A stretch of 64,000 nt of DNA from JAQUTK01 sp963677415 (GCA_963677415.2 CAXXFJ010000045.1:1-64000), one strand, 5' to 3'; numbered from the stretch's first letter, positions 26,934 to 35,099 are shown. Made by a program: numbers and translations. The notes: a model not told the origin generated them from the letters alone.

Positions 26934-27226
26934 CTCTGACCTCCTTTCGGAAAAAGCTCGCCCTGAAGAGTATCAGGCACTAGCCAGTAGATCTTTCTTC
27001 GATCTGGTAATCGGAAATCTTCGATTTTCCACCCTTCAGAACGAAGCACTGAAATAACTTTCCGGGCATCATTGAAACCTACAATTTCGTTTATTTCCAC
27101 GGCTGTAACTTTCCTTCCTGAAGAGAATATAGCCCGAACCTCACGTTTTATTCGGAAATTTGAATTATCTTCGTGCACTGTCGTTTTACTCCCGCCTTGC
27201 AGGGCGGGTTTTTCTTTTGCCATCAT
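26930..27226 (-). CDS. Winged-helix-type DNA-binding protein
   Basis: 98 aa. Residues about 28-80 (KREVRAIFSSGRKVTAVEIN, then DARKVISVLRSEGWKIEDFR) have the layout of a small winged helix, as in several Bacteroides phage proteins preceding the DUF4373 initiator. It overlaps the start of the initiator by 4 bp and the end of the excisionase-like gene by 1 bp. Confidence 0.6.
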   Translation of the reverse strand: MMAKEKPALQGGSKTTVHEDNSNFRIKREVRAIFSSGRKVTAVEINEIVGFNDARKVISVLRSEGWKIEDFRLPDRRKIYWLVPDTLQGELFPKGGQR

Positions 27227-27420
27227 TATGCAGTTTCTTCCTTTTTATTTGAAAGTAGCCAATTTTCAAGTTCTAATCGACTGAAAAACAACTGCTTGCC
27301 AAACGGTTTATAACACGGCACTTTTTTTTTTGCTGTCAATTGATATAGATAACTTTTTGATACGCCAATGAATTTAGCAGCATCACTAAATTTCAATACA
27401 TTAGTCTTTTCAGATTCCAT
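27226..27420 (-). CDS. Excisionase/MerR-type HTH protein
   Basis: 64 aa. A single MerR-like helix-turn-helix (LKFSDAAKFIGVSKSYLYQL) and a wing (VPCYKPFGKQLFFSRLELEN) match the HTH_17 group that includes many Xis proteins. It is the first gene of the leftward operon behind the -7 box at 27479-27486. It may direct excision with the integrase, or act as an early regulator. Confidence 0.75.
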   Translation of the reverse strand: MESEKTNVLKFSDAAKFIGVSKSYLYQLTAKKKVPCYKPFGKQLFFSRLELENWLLSNKKEETA

Positions 27421-27478
27421 TTGTCCTTATTTATTTAGTAAAAAAATAGGGTGGCCAGCCCGTGTTTGTTAACATGAG

Positions 27479-27486
27479 CAAAGTTA
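27479..27486 (-). promoter_or_regulatory. -7 box for the leftward replication/TMP operon
   Basis: TAACTTTG followed by C on the minus strand, 58 bp before ATG 27420. Confidence 0.55.
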
Positions 27487-27530
27487 TGTTGCCTTGCAAT
27501 AGAAATTCAGTATTTATTTATCAAGAAACA

Positions 27531-27548
27531 CACAATCGCCCAATTGTG
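27531..27548. promoter_or_regulatory. Possible repressor operator
   Basis: Inverted repeat CACAAT-N6-ATTGTG in the switch region between the leftward early operon and the rightward CI-like gene. It is a candidate operator by position only. Confidence 0.35.
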
Positions 27549-27662
27549 ACAAAGTTTTTTCTTTTAATCTATCCAGAAGCTCTAATTGACGAAATAAATA
27601 ATGAGAAGAGGCGCAGAAATCGTCTGAAGTTATGAATTTTATCAGTATATTAAATAAAAGGC

Positions 27663-27670
27663 TATATTTG
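27663..27670 (+). promoter_or_regulatory. -7 box for the CI-like repressor
   Basis: TATATTTG followed by C, 29 bp before ATG 27699. Confidence 0.6.
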
Positions 27671-27698
27671 CATCGCAAACATGTTTAAAAGTATAATC

Positions 27699-28016
27699 AT
27701 GACAAAAGGAAAGAAACTGAGCCTAACCGAATTAAAACGGTTTCACGTAATACATCAGGAGATAGACATAGAAAAATTGCCTGAAATGATCGAGAAGATC
27801 AAATCAGAAGAGAAGATCCTTCTTGCTTCAGTGAAAAAAGAAATCGGAACAAAAATAAAGAACGAACGAGAGAAACAAGGGTTCTCACTCTACAAGCTTG
27901 CAAGGATGTGTAACATGAGTCAGACACTCCTTGGAAACATAGAATCCGGTGACACTTCCTATACGATAGATTCACTCATTAAAATCTCTGATGTTCTTAA
28001 ATTGAAACTATTGTAG
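27699..28016 (+). CDS. CI-like XRE repressor of the element
   Basis: 105 aa from ATG 27699 (MTKGKKLSLTELKRF). The ATG at 27681 lies almost at the predicted transcript start and is less likely. The C-terminal half is an XRE helix-turn-helix (FSLYKLARMCNMSQTLLGNI). It is divergent from the leftward operon, with an inverted repeat in between, so it probably keeps that operon silent. Confidence 0.75.
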   Translation: MTKGKKLSLTELKRFHVIHQEIDIEKLPEMIEKIKSEEKILLASVKKEIGTKIKNEREKQGFSLYKLARMCNMSQTLLGNIESGDTSYTIDSLIKISDVLKLKLL

Positions 28017-28097
28017 CTTCTAAATACCTCCTTCCTGACTTTCTTTATTATTTCGGTATAATTCACATCTTATTATAAAATAATTAAACTTCTTTCA

Positions 28098-28105
28098 TAT
28101 CTTTG
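28098..28105 (+). promoter_or_regulatory. -7 box for the BRO-family gene
   Basis: TATCTTTG followed by C, 24 bp before ATG 28129. Confidence 0.6.
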
Positions 28106-28128
28106 CCTGTAAATTAAAACTTTAAGGT

Positions 28129-28899
28129 ATGCAACTACAAATTTTCAAGTATCAAAGCGAAGAGGAACAGATGTTCAATGATATCAGAACCGTAGATATT
28201 GACGGCGAGATTTGGTTTGTTGCAACAGATGTTGCAAGAACTCTAGGTTATGCAAAACCTAATAACGCTGTCAGTACTCATTGCAAGGAGAGGGGTACCC
28301 TAAAACAGGGCATCCCTACAAGTTCAGGGGCACAGAATATGATATTGATAAACGAGCCTAACGTTTATCGGTTGATCATGAAATCACAGCTTCCTTCTGC
28401 TGAGAAATTTGAAGAATGGATATTTGAAGAGGTCATTCCTTCTATAAGAAAGAAGGGGTATTATGGGAGGATTGATAGAACACAGGCGCCGAACTTTTTT
28501 CTTAGATACAAAGACAATCTACACAAAATACCAAGAACTCATTTCTCGGTTATTAGCGAATTGTTTGTGACACTAAATGCTGAATTTGAGAAACTTGGAT
28601 ATACTATCCCAGATAAAGGTATTGACGGTAAAGGTATGTATCCAGATATTTCTGTTGGTAGGTTATTTTCAAGCTATTTGACAGAAATAAATCATCCTTT
28701 GAAAGATGATTTTAAGACCTACGAACACTCTTTCCCTGACGATAGAAGACCTTGCAAAGCAAGAATGTATCCTTTGGAATTATTGTTAGAATTTCGCAGA
28801 TTTGTGTTTGATCGATGGGTGCCTCAAAATGCCGAAAGATATTTCATGGCTAAAGATCCATTAGCATTAGACTATCTACCTAAATTATTAGAGTCGTAA
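28129..28899 (+). CDS. BRO-N family phage antirepressor-like protein
   Basis: 256 aa. The N-terminal BRO-N domain spans about residues 15-110 (DIDGEIWFVATDVARTLGYA, then EEWIFEEVIPSIRKKGYYG). The C-terminal domain (HFSVISELFVTLNAEFEKLG, RMYPLELLLEFRRFVFDRW) resembles that of P63C-type antirepressors. Such proteins relieve phage repressors or bind DNA. It has its own promoter and lies between the CI-like gene and the convergent integrase. Confidence 0.82.
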   Translation: MQLQIFKYQSEEEQMFNDIRTVDIDGEIWFVATDVARTLGYAKPNNAVSTHCKERGTLKQGIPTSSGAQNMILINEPNVYRLIMKSQLPSAEKFEEWIFEEVIPSIRKKGYYGRIDRTQAPNFFLRYKDNLHKIPRTHFSVISELFVTLNAEFEKLGYTIPDKGIDGKGMYPDISVGRLFSSYLTEINHPLKDDFKTYEHSFPDDRRPCKARMYPLELLLEFRRFVFDRWVPQNAERYFMAKDPLALDYLPKLLES

Positions 28900-28913
28900 A
28901 ATTGTTATTACTA

Positions 28914-30164
28914 TTATTGTAGTTTCTTATTCCAGTGATCCATTAATAATTTTGCGTGTTCCTCTTTCGTTACTTTGATGTACTTTAAAAAAGCAGCTTC
29001 AGTCTTATGTCCGGTGATCTGCATGATAGAGTAAGAAGGGAATCCGGACTTATACAAGTTTGTGGCGAATGAACGTCTTGCGGTATGTGAAGATACCATT
29101 TCCCATTTCTTGTATTGGGTTGTCTCTCTCTTACCTCCTTTGGTTATTGACTTGTAAACGACAGAATCAATACCTACTATCTCACAAACCTCTTTGATAT
29201 AATCGTTGAATTTTTGATTTGAGATGTTCTCAGGGAGGTTTTTTTTATATTTCTTCCAGATACTTAAAAATACAGGGTGAATAGGAATTGCCACACGTGC
29301 ACCGGTTTTGTGTTGCTCAATTATGAGTATCCCGTCATTGATGTACTCTTTTTTTATCCTTGTAAAATCTGAAAACCTTAACCCCGTCCAACATCCAACC
29401 AAAAACAGATCCCTTGTTCTCTCCAGTCGTTTATTTTCTGAAAAGTCAAACTCGAATATCTTTTGAAGCTCATCTTCACTGAGTGCGATTGACTCGCTCT
29501 CCTCTTTTATAGCCTTGAAACTTTCACTCTTATAAGATTGGTTCTTATTTAATCCCCTCTCTGTGGCGGCGTTCAAAACCGATATTATGGCACCTATTTT
29601 GTGCCCTATCGTATTTGTGGCTAAATTGATACTCTGGAGGTAAGATGTAAAGTCTGAATAGAAATCCAGGTCGATTGATTCAAATTCAAGATATGTGTTT
29701 CTTTTCGCCTCATATTCCTTTATAAGGATGAAGGTCCGTTCATACTCCCTTATTGTTTTGTAGTTTATGATCTGCCCGTTCTTAGGGTTGACCCTCGTCT
29801 TGTTTTGTTCGATAAACAGTTCAAAGAATCCGTGGAAATCACCGGCATGTTCTTTTGTCTTTCCGAAATACGAGTCAAGGAATCTCTTTAAGGAAACCTT
29901 GTTCACCGTTATTCCTTTTTGAATTGACTTTATGAAAAACTGATTGATCGAGTTCTCGATATCCGATAATGTAGAGTTGATATCATCCTTATCAGTACAG
30001 TATTTCGTGTTCTTTACTCTCTGTTTTTCCTGATCCCAGTAAGAAGGGAGTATCCTTAGTTTTGTGGTGTAAAGAAGCGTATCTTTCCCGAAATAATATT
30101 TCAGGCAAATTGATTGCGGCTTCTTGGATGTGTAATCCCTTATGATAATCTTTAGCTCCGCCAT
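28914..30164 (-). CDS. Tyrosine recombinase/integrase
   Basis: 416 aa. An N-terminal arm-binding domain is followed by a SAM-like core-binding domain (about 105-205). The catalytic domain has R263 (GCWTGLRFSDF), H360 and R363 (SHTARRSFATN), H386 (ITGHKTEA) and the nucleophile Y395. It is the Bacteroidetes phage/ICE type and should integrate the element at the tRNA-Pro 3' end. Its promoter and three arm-type repeats lie directly upstream, between the gene and attR, so integrase binding may repress its own gene. Confidence 0.95.
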   Translation of the reverse strand: MAELKIIIRDYTSKKPQSICLKYYFGKDTLLYTTKLRILPSYWDQEKQRVKNTKYCTDKDDINSTLSDIENSINQFFIKSIQKGITVNKVSLKRFLDSYFGKTKEHAGDFHGFFELFIEQNKTRVNPKNGQIINYKTIREYERTFILIKEYEAKRNTYLEFESIDLDFYSDFTSYLQSINLATNTIGHKIGAIISVLNAATERGLNKNQSYKSESFKAIKEESESIALSEDELQKIFEFDFSENKRLERTRDLFLVGCWTGLRFSDFTRIKKEYINDGILIIEQHKTGARVAIPIHPVFLSIWKKYKKNLPENISNQKFNDYIKEVCEIVGIDSVVYKSITKGGKRETTQYKKWEMVSSHTARRSFATNLYKSGFPSYSIMQITGHKTEAAFLKYIKVTKEEHAKLLMDHWNKKLQ

Positions 30165-30185
30165 GGCTTTTTAAATGTGTGTGCG

Positions 30186-30193
30186 CAAATGTA
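30186..30193 (-). promoter_or_regulatory. -7 box for the integrase
   Basis: TACATTTG followed by C on the minus strand, 22 bp before ATG 30164. The matching -33 region falls inside the TTTGTTCGG repeats. Confidence 0.55.
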
Positions 30194-30199
30194 ATTTTT

Positions 30200-30232
30200 T
30201 TTGTTCGGTTTTTGTTCGGTTTTTGTTCGGTA
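30200..30232 (+). repeat. Three tandem 11-bp integrase arm-type repeats
   Basis: TTTGTTCGGTT occurs three times with an exact 11-bp period (last copy ends TA). One further copy lies at 14795-14805 near attL. The arrangement beside int and attR, one copy per helical turn, fits arm-type binding sites. Confidence 0.65.
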
Positions 30233-30336
30233 ATTTCCACTTTTAACACTTCGAATAAGTTTTTCGATCATCCAATACAAGCGTTGTAGAGTATATTGTA
30301 TGATACTTTTTCCTACTTTTTGATACTTAATTAATT

Positions 30337-30362
30337 GAAGGTTAGACTCCTTTCACCCCGAC
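30337..30362 (+). repeat. attR
   Basis: Near-identical repeat of the tRNA-Pro 3' end (GAAGGTT.GA.TCC then TTTCACCCCGAC). It differs from attL at two positions and marks the right end of the element. Confidence 0.88.
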
Positions 30363-30370
30363 CGTTCAAG

Positions 30371-30402
30371 AGAAGACCAATCAGTTTACTGATTGGTCTT
30401 CT
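30371..30402 (+). terminator. Terminator originally downstream of tRNA-Pro
   Basis: Perfect 14-bp stem AGAAGACCAATCAG / CTGATTGGTCTTCT with a 4-nt loop, 9 bp after attR. It most likely ended the tRNA transcript before the element separated the two. Confidence 0.85.
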
Positions 30403-30599
30403 TCATTTTCAACCTTCTTCGGCTCGCTATCCCGCAATTACAGTTTTCATTATAATGAAAACAAATGGAATATTTGCTCAAAGTTTTAAGTATATTGAAA
30501 ACTCAAATGATGCCTCATCATTCGTATAGAACAGAGATTGTAACGTCCAACAACTGATTATTTTATTCTGATAATGTTTCCTATTTACTACATTATAAC

Positions 30600-30607
30600 T
30601 ATATTTG
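30600..30607 (+). promoter_or_regulatory. -7 box for hipBA
   Basis: TATATTTG, 43 bp before ATG 30650. The stretch from the terminator at 30402 to this box contains no convincing gene. Confidence 0.6.
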
Positions 30608-30649
30608 TGGCGTAATGATTGTTTTAGCCAACATTAAAATCTTTTGATT

Positions 30650-31006
30650 ATGGATAAATACAGTATGAATGACCAGGCTATCCTGTTTCAGATAGGCATA
30701 AAGCTCAAAGAGATCCGTCTTGAACAGAATATTACACAGGCACAATTGCAGGATAAGTCCGGAGTGTTTCGCTCGACGATAAGCGAGATAGAAAACGGCA
30801 AGAATAGTTCGCTGTTGATAATTATTCAACTCCTTCGTGCTATGGGACGGCTTGATATGCTCGATTCGTTTTTTGTCGAACGGGAGATCAGTCCGGTGGA
30901 GTATGCAAGGATGCAACTTGCAAAAAGCAAAAAACCTCGTCGGGCAAGAGCAACGACTAAAGCGAATGGTATCCAGACACCCACTAAAGAAGTCTCAGAA
31001 TGGTAA
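30650..31006 (+). CDS. hipB: HipB-like antitoxin (XRE family)
   Basis: 118 aa from ATG 30650 (MDKYSMNDQAILFQIGIKLK). An XRE helix-turn-helix (ITQAQLQDKSGVFRSTISEI) is followed by a basic tail (KKPRRARATTKANG). It overlaps the start of the HipA gene by 7 bp, the standard order in HipBA modules. HipB binds its own promoter and neutralises HipA. Confidence 0.85.
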   Translation: MDKYSMNDQAILFQIGIKLKEIRLEQNITQAQLQDKSGVFRSTISEIENGKNSSLLIIIQLLRAMGRLDMLDSFFVEREISPVEYARMQLAKSKKPRRARATTKANGIQTPTKEVSEW

Positions 31007-32280
31007 ATGTCGCAAACATACAGATATGGAACACATACGTTGGAGCCGTTCTCTGGAACGAATCAACGCAAACAGCCTTGTTTGAATATGACAAAGCGTT
31101 CTTGAACAAAGGCTGGGATTTATCTCCCATACACATGTCCCTCTCTGCACCACGGATATTCTCTTTCGGAGCATTGTCGCGTAATACCTATCAGGGCATG
31201 CCCGGCATGCTGGCAGACTCACTGCCGGATGCTTACGGTAAGGCATTACTGGACAGATGGCTGGCAACCTACAACAGAAGTTTCGCCAATCCGATAGAGC
31301 AGCTATGTTATCTGGGAAAGCGTGGCATGGGTGCGCTGGAGTTTGAACCGGCTCAGGACTTTCTTCTGGAGGAGAGTACTGAAGTAGAGGTTGCCTCCTT
31401 GGTAGATGTTGCAAAGATAGTGCTCGACAAGAAAACCAAACTTGACGCGACTCTGAATAATGATGTCAAAGAAGCTGTTTTGAATATCATCAGAGTCGGC
31501 ACATCGGCAGGAGGAGCAAGAGCAAAAGCTGTCATCGCATACAATGAAAAGAATGGAAATGTAAGATCCGGACAAGTAGATGCACCGGAGGGCTTCGATC
31601 ACTGGTTAATCAAACTAGACGGTGTTACCAATAGTGAATTGGGCGATCCGAAGCATTACGGGCGCATTGAATATGTTTATTATCTGCTGGCTCAAAAGGC
31701 AGGAATAGAGATGACTACGTCTAAGTTGCTGGAGGAAAATGGCAGAGCACACTTCATGACAAAACGTTTTGACAGGATAAACGGCAACGAAAAGCTCCAC
31801 ACGCAGACATTATGCGGACTGGCACATTTCGATTATAAGATGCTTCGTGCCTATTCGTATGAACAACTCTTTCAGGTGATGAGGCAATTGCGTCTGCCTT
31901 ATATCCAAGCGGAAGAGATGTTTCGCAGGATGGTATTCAATATTGTAGCACGTAATCAAGACGATCATACCAAAAATACCTCTTTCATGATGGATAAGAA
32001 AGGAGTCTGGTCACTTTCTCCCGCGTATGATATTTCCTGGGCGTATAGTCCTTTCGGTGAGTGGACTTTGATGCACCAGATGTCTGTCAATAACAAATGG
32101 GATAACTTCACAAAAACAGACTTAATCGAGTTTTCCAAGAAGATTAATATCAGGAAGCCCAATGAAATAATCGAACAGGTCATCGATGCCGTCAGCTATT
32201 GGAGAGAGTATGCTTCCCAATATGGTATTCCTTCCCCGCAAATAGAACGAATAGGGAAAAGTCACGTGCTGGATTTGTAG
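31000..32280 (+). CDS. hipA: HipA-family serine/threonine kinase toxin
   Basis: 426 aa. The autophosphorylation/P-loop motif GTSAGGARAK starts near residue 167, the catalytic loop is RNQDDHTKN (R318-N326) and the metal-binding Asp lies in SPAYDISW (D344). HipA kinases stop growth by phosphorylating targets such as glutamyl-tRNA synthetase and so give persistence. The overlap with hipB ensures coupled expression. It lies just outside the integrated element, 640 bp from attR. Confidence 0.92.
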   Translation: MVNVANIQIWNTYVGAVLWNESTQTALFEYDKAFLNKGWDLSPIHMSLSAPRIFSFGALSRNTYQGMPGMLADSLPDAYGKALLDRWLATYNRSFANPIEQLCYLGKRGMGALEFEPAQDFLLEESTEVEVASLVDVAKIVLDKKTKLDATLNNDVKEAVLNIIRVGTSAGGARAKAVIAYNEKNGNVRSGQVDAPEGFDHWLIKLDGVTNSELGDPKHYGRIEYVYYLLAQKAGIEMTTSKLLEENGRAHFMTKRFDRINGNEKLHTQTLCGLAHFDYKMLRAYSYEQLFQVMRQLRLPYIQAEEMFRRMVFNIVARNQDDHTKNTSFMMDKKGVWSLSPAYDISWAYSPFGEWTLMHQMSVNNKWDNFTKTDLIEFSKKINIRKPNEIIEQVIDAVSYWREYASQYGIPSPQIERIGKSHVLDL

Positions 32281-32286
32281 AAGAGT

Positions 32287-34155
32287 TCAGAACGGAGGAA
32301 GACAACCGTCAGTCCCGTCTGTGCCGAAAGGCATCTCCTGCTGATAGACTTCCGCTTCCATCTTCTTCTTTTTCTCTGTCAGCCAGTTGGAGTTGTCAAA
32401 GAGGGCTGGGGAGAATGCGCCTTTTGAAGATTTTGATTGCTCGATAGGTGTGTAACGACCATTGGTCAGATTGAAGGCGAAGGTCGCTTCACCACATTTG
32501 CCGAGGTTTCTGAACTTTACCTTTTGTACATGGATCGTACATTGGTTGGTGTCGTTGTCGCGCACTACCGCAAAACCATAATCCGCTTTGTTGAAGAAGT
32601 TCGCCGAACCGTTGATGGTGTAGAAGTCCGGTACCGGAAACTTCTTGGTCACCGGGTCTTTCTCTATCTTACGGGGATGTGCTACCAGTACGACCAAAGT
32701 GTCTGTGCTGATCGCAAAGTTCGTCAGTTTGTCCAGAAAGCGGCTGATGTACGTCGTCTCTTTTTCTCCTTTCTCAAATTGATGTTCCAATCGGTTGTAA
32801 GGGTCAATGACCAACATCTTGATCCCATTCCTGCGTACCAGTTCGCGCGCTTTGGATAAAATGCTGTCAACGCGATACCCCTCTTTGGGACCGATAGAAA
32901 ACACATTCTCCTTCAAAAAACCACATACTTCCCGGTATTCATCCATCGAGGTGATCCCCTTTTTAAAGATCTTTCCCGTCAGCTTCTCCGCAAGTTTGGC
33001 GTAGTGGCGTTGCACCGGCAGATTTTCCGGACTGAAGTATGCTGTTTTCCATCCGTGTTTCAAGATCATGTTGATGACGATCTGATCCATGAACTCCGAT
33101 TTACCGCAGCCCGGGATACCCGTTACCACGCAAAGTCTGCCGGTTTCCAACGTCAGATAAGGATCCAGGTTGTCATATCCGATGCTCAGACCCGGCTGTA
33201 GTCCGTTTTCAAAAAGCTCGTAAAACTCATCCTTTACATCCTCCACCGTCACCACACCCTCCAATGGACACTCCGGAGCCTGTTGCAGACAGATCCGCAA
33301 ACTTTCCACTCCGTACTTCTGTAAGTGTTCATTGGCATCCTTGCAATCCTTGCCATATGTCACCACCCGGCAACGCTCTTTGCCAAAGCGTCGCAGCAAT
33401 TCCTTGCACAGCATCTTTCCCTTCTCGTCCGTATCTACGGCGATGTAAATGATCTCTTTATTTTCAAAATGTGACTCGACGAAAGGGTTCAGCCATTCCA
33501 GATTATCATTCGCCCCATTGGGCACGCTGATCACGTCATAGCGTCCGGCAGCCATAAAACTCATGGCATCCGGTTCCCCCTCAGTGAGGATACATTCTTT
33601 GGTATCTTTGATGCCGTCAATATTCCAGGGAGTCAGTCTGGCACCGGCTACCAATGCGAAATGCTTTTCACGATCACGAAACTTGGTATTGACCAGTTCG
33701 TCATCCACGAAATAATTAAACCCCATGCACTTCACCTGCTTTCCAGCTGCCGACATGAAATGCATCTCTTCCGAGATCAGCATCTTCTTGAGCACCTCTT
33801 GCGGGATACACCGTTGCTCGACAAAGTAGCGTACCAGTTCGTCGCTCAGCATCGTATTGTTCGAATCAAACACCGGTCGGCGAAAATGAGAAGGAACCTC
33901 CGCATGATCCATCTTCTCCCGACTCAGCTTTTGCTCACCCGGCTTGAGTGCTTTGCCTGCCCAGTCGCAATAGAAACAGCGGAAAGCACCACTTTCGGTA
34001 TCAATAAACAGTGATTTGTCCCGCTTATCCTTGCGTCTGTCAGCACACATCGGACAGTGAGCCTTTACCTTCGTACCCTCTTTGGCCGTTACAATGGTGT
34101 AACCCTCGTAGTTGAAATTCATCGTGTTGCCGATCTTATTAGTTGGTCCATCCAT
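32287..34155 (-). CDS. Toprim/DnaB-like primase-helicase
   Basis: 622 aa in the Twinkle/T7 gp4 arrangement. A CHC2-type zinc ribbon (C34, C37, C60, C63) is followed by a TOPRIM domain (ILTEGEPDAMSFMAAG, AVDTDEKG) and a RecA-like DnaB helicase core (Walker A GIPGCGKSE, Walker B MLVIDPYNRL). It should unwind DNA and may prime it. It overlaps the DUF7833 gene and belongs with it and the HU gene to a replication-like trio often seen near Bacteroides polysaccharide loci and mobile elements. ATG 34122 is an alternative start. Confidence 0.85.
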   Translation of the reverse strand: MDGPTNKIGNTMNFNYEGYTIVTAKEGTKVKAHCPMCADRRKDKRDKSLFIDTESGAFRCFYCDWAGKALKPGEQKLSREKMDHAEVPSHFRRPVFDSNNTMLSDELVRYFVEQRCIPQEVLKKMLISEEMHFMSAAGKQVKCMGFNYFVDDELVNTKFRDREKHFALVAGARLTPWNIDGIKDTKECILTEGEPDAMSFMAAGRYDVISVPNGANDNLEWLNPFVESHFENKEIIYIAVDTDEKGKMLCKELLRRFGKERCRVVTYGKDCKDANEHLQKYGVESLRICLQQAPECPLEGVVTVEDVKDEFYELFENGLQPGLSIGYDNLDPYLTLETGRLCVVTGIPGCGKSEFMDQIVINMILKHGWKTAYFSPENLPVQRHYAKLAEKLTGKIFKKGITSMDEYREVCGFLKENVFSIGPKEGYRVDSILSKARELVRRNGIKMLVIDPYNRLEHQFEKGEKETTYISRFLDKLTNFAISTDTLVVLVAHPRKIEKDPVTKKFPVPDFYTINGSANFFNKADYGFAVVRDNDTNQCTIHVQKVKFRNLGKCGEATFAFNLTNGRYTPIEQSKSSKGAFSPALFDNSNWLTEKKKKMEAEVYQQEMPFGTDGTDGCLPPF

Positions 34156-35044
34156 TGCGTTCCTGATTCCATCTCACACTACAATCCGGTCGTGGAGGTG
34201 CATTGGAGGGAATCACTATGCCGAAGCAACTACGTATTCCGGTTTTAGGATTATAATCCTCATACGGATAAGGATTCTCACTTCGAAGCTCCTCCCGGAG
34301 CCTTTGCTCCAGTCTGGGACGCGTGGTGGCACCGGGACGGATAAAGTTTGAGAAGTAGCTCTTCGCATCCTGAAGCGAACAAATATTTGTTTCACTGCCC
34401 ATCAGTCGGACATGATCCTTAAAACATTGCGCAATCAAGAGCTGATTATCCTCAAAACGTTCCTCCAGAGCAGATTGCCTGCCCACCAAACCAATCCATA
34501 GTTCATCTTCAAAAGCCTGATCAATGTAATATTCCCACTGCGATACAGGAAGTTGTTCCGTTTTCTTCTGTTTAGTATCGTCACAGACTGTTGCTACTTT
34601 TTTACCTTCTGAATAAGAAGTTTTTTTATTCTCTACTTTACTCTTTTCTACTCTATTTGCTTCCCCTTCAGACGAGTTAGTACTACTATTCTTCAGAGCT
34701 TTAGCTGCTGCACCTTTCTTACCATTCTCTGATGATTTATCTTTCTTAACATCATATGGTTCCATTCTTTTGATCAATCCGGTTGAAAAAAACGATCCCT
34801 CTTCGACGATAAACAGATCAAAGTCAGTGACCACTTTCATGAGTTTGGTGTACGAGATCTTCACTTTCCGAGCGATAGACCGGATGGCGCTTAAGTCGCT
34901 GCGATACCCATCTTGCGCACGCAAGTGTTCAATCAGCACCCAGTAAGCACCATACATTTCAAGGCCACCCTTTTCTATCAGATTCATGAGTTTAACATCG
35001 CTGAGTGCTAAAAGATCATGTGGGAAGTAGAGCCATTTTTTCAT
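34139..35044 (-). CDS. DUF7833/DUF4373-type replication-associated protein
   Basis: 301 aa from ATG 35044 (MKKWLYFPHDLLALSDVKLM). The N-terminal winged-helix-like domain (about 1-95) is related to that of the phage DUF4373 protein at 26.2-26.9 kb. A Lys/Ser/Glu-rich linker and a helical C-terminal domain follow. It probably binds DNA and works with the downstream helicase. Two copies of a minus-strand TACATTTG box (35092-35099 and 35116-35123) lie upstream. The frame upstream of 35044 is not supported. Confidence 0.75.
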   Translation of the reverse strand: MKKWLYFPHDLLALSDVKLMNLIEKGGLEMYGAYWVLIEHLRAQDGYRSDLSAIRSIARKVKISYTKLMKVVTDFDLFIVEEGSFFSTGLIKRMEPYDVKKDKSSENGKKGAAAKALKNSSTNSSEGEANRVEKSKVENKKTSYSEGKKVATVCDDTKQKKTEQLPVSQWEYYIDQAFEDELWIGLVGRQSALEERFEDNQLLIAQCFKDHVRLMGSETNICSLQDAKSYFSNFIRPGATTRPRLEQRLREELRSENPYPYEDYNPKTGIRSCFGIVIPSNAPPRPDCSVRWNQERNGWTN

Positions 35045-35091
35045 TTGGATTGGTTTTATAAGACCACTTCGTTGTGACCTTTTTGCAGACA

Positions 35092-35099
35092 CAAATGTA
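35092..35099 (-). promoter_or_regulatory. -7 box for DUF7833/primase-helicase
   Basis: TACATTTG on the minus strand, 48 bp before ATG 35044. A second identical box lies at 35116-35123. Confidence 0.5.

Larger units (their letters stand above)
14750..30362. mobile_element. Integrated 15.6-kb phage-satellite-like element in tRNA-Pro
   Basis: Bounded by the 26-bp att repeats, with a tyrosine integrase at the right end. Cargo at the left end: surface lipoprotein, DUF5763, zinc ribbon, ASCH and three tandem paralogues. Middle: Cro/CI-like and ORF6N regulators. A leftward operon follows, running from an HTH/excisionase-like gene through DUF4373, a DnaC-like loader and a tape measure protein to a terminase-small-like protein. 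A CI-like repressor and a BRO antirepressor sit next to int. No large terminase, portal, major capsid, tail tube, baseplate or lysis gene is recognisable. It may be a satellite that depends on a helper phage, or a reduced prophage. Confidence 0.8.

Noticed and set aside
14750..30362. Calling the element a complete prophage because of its tape measure gene
   Set aside because: No packaging motor, capsid, tail tube, baseplate or lysis genes could be recognised, and the length is too short for a complete long-tailed phage with a 4.7-kb tape measure gene.
14750..30362. Calling the element an integrative conjugative element
   Set aside because: No relaxase, coupling protein or Tra genes are seen. 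The cargo is phage-like.
30335..30529. 64-aa ORF spanning attR and the terminator
   Set aside because: It runs through the att core and the hairpin and has no protein-like pattern.
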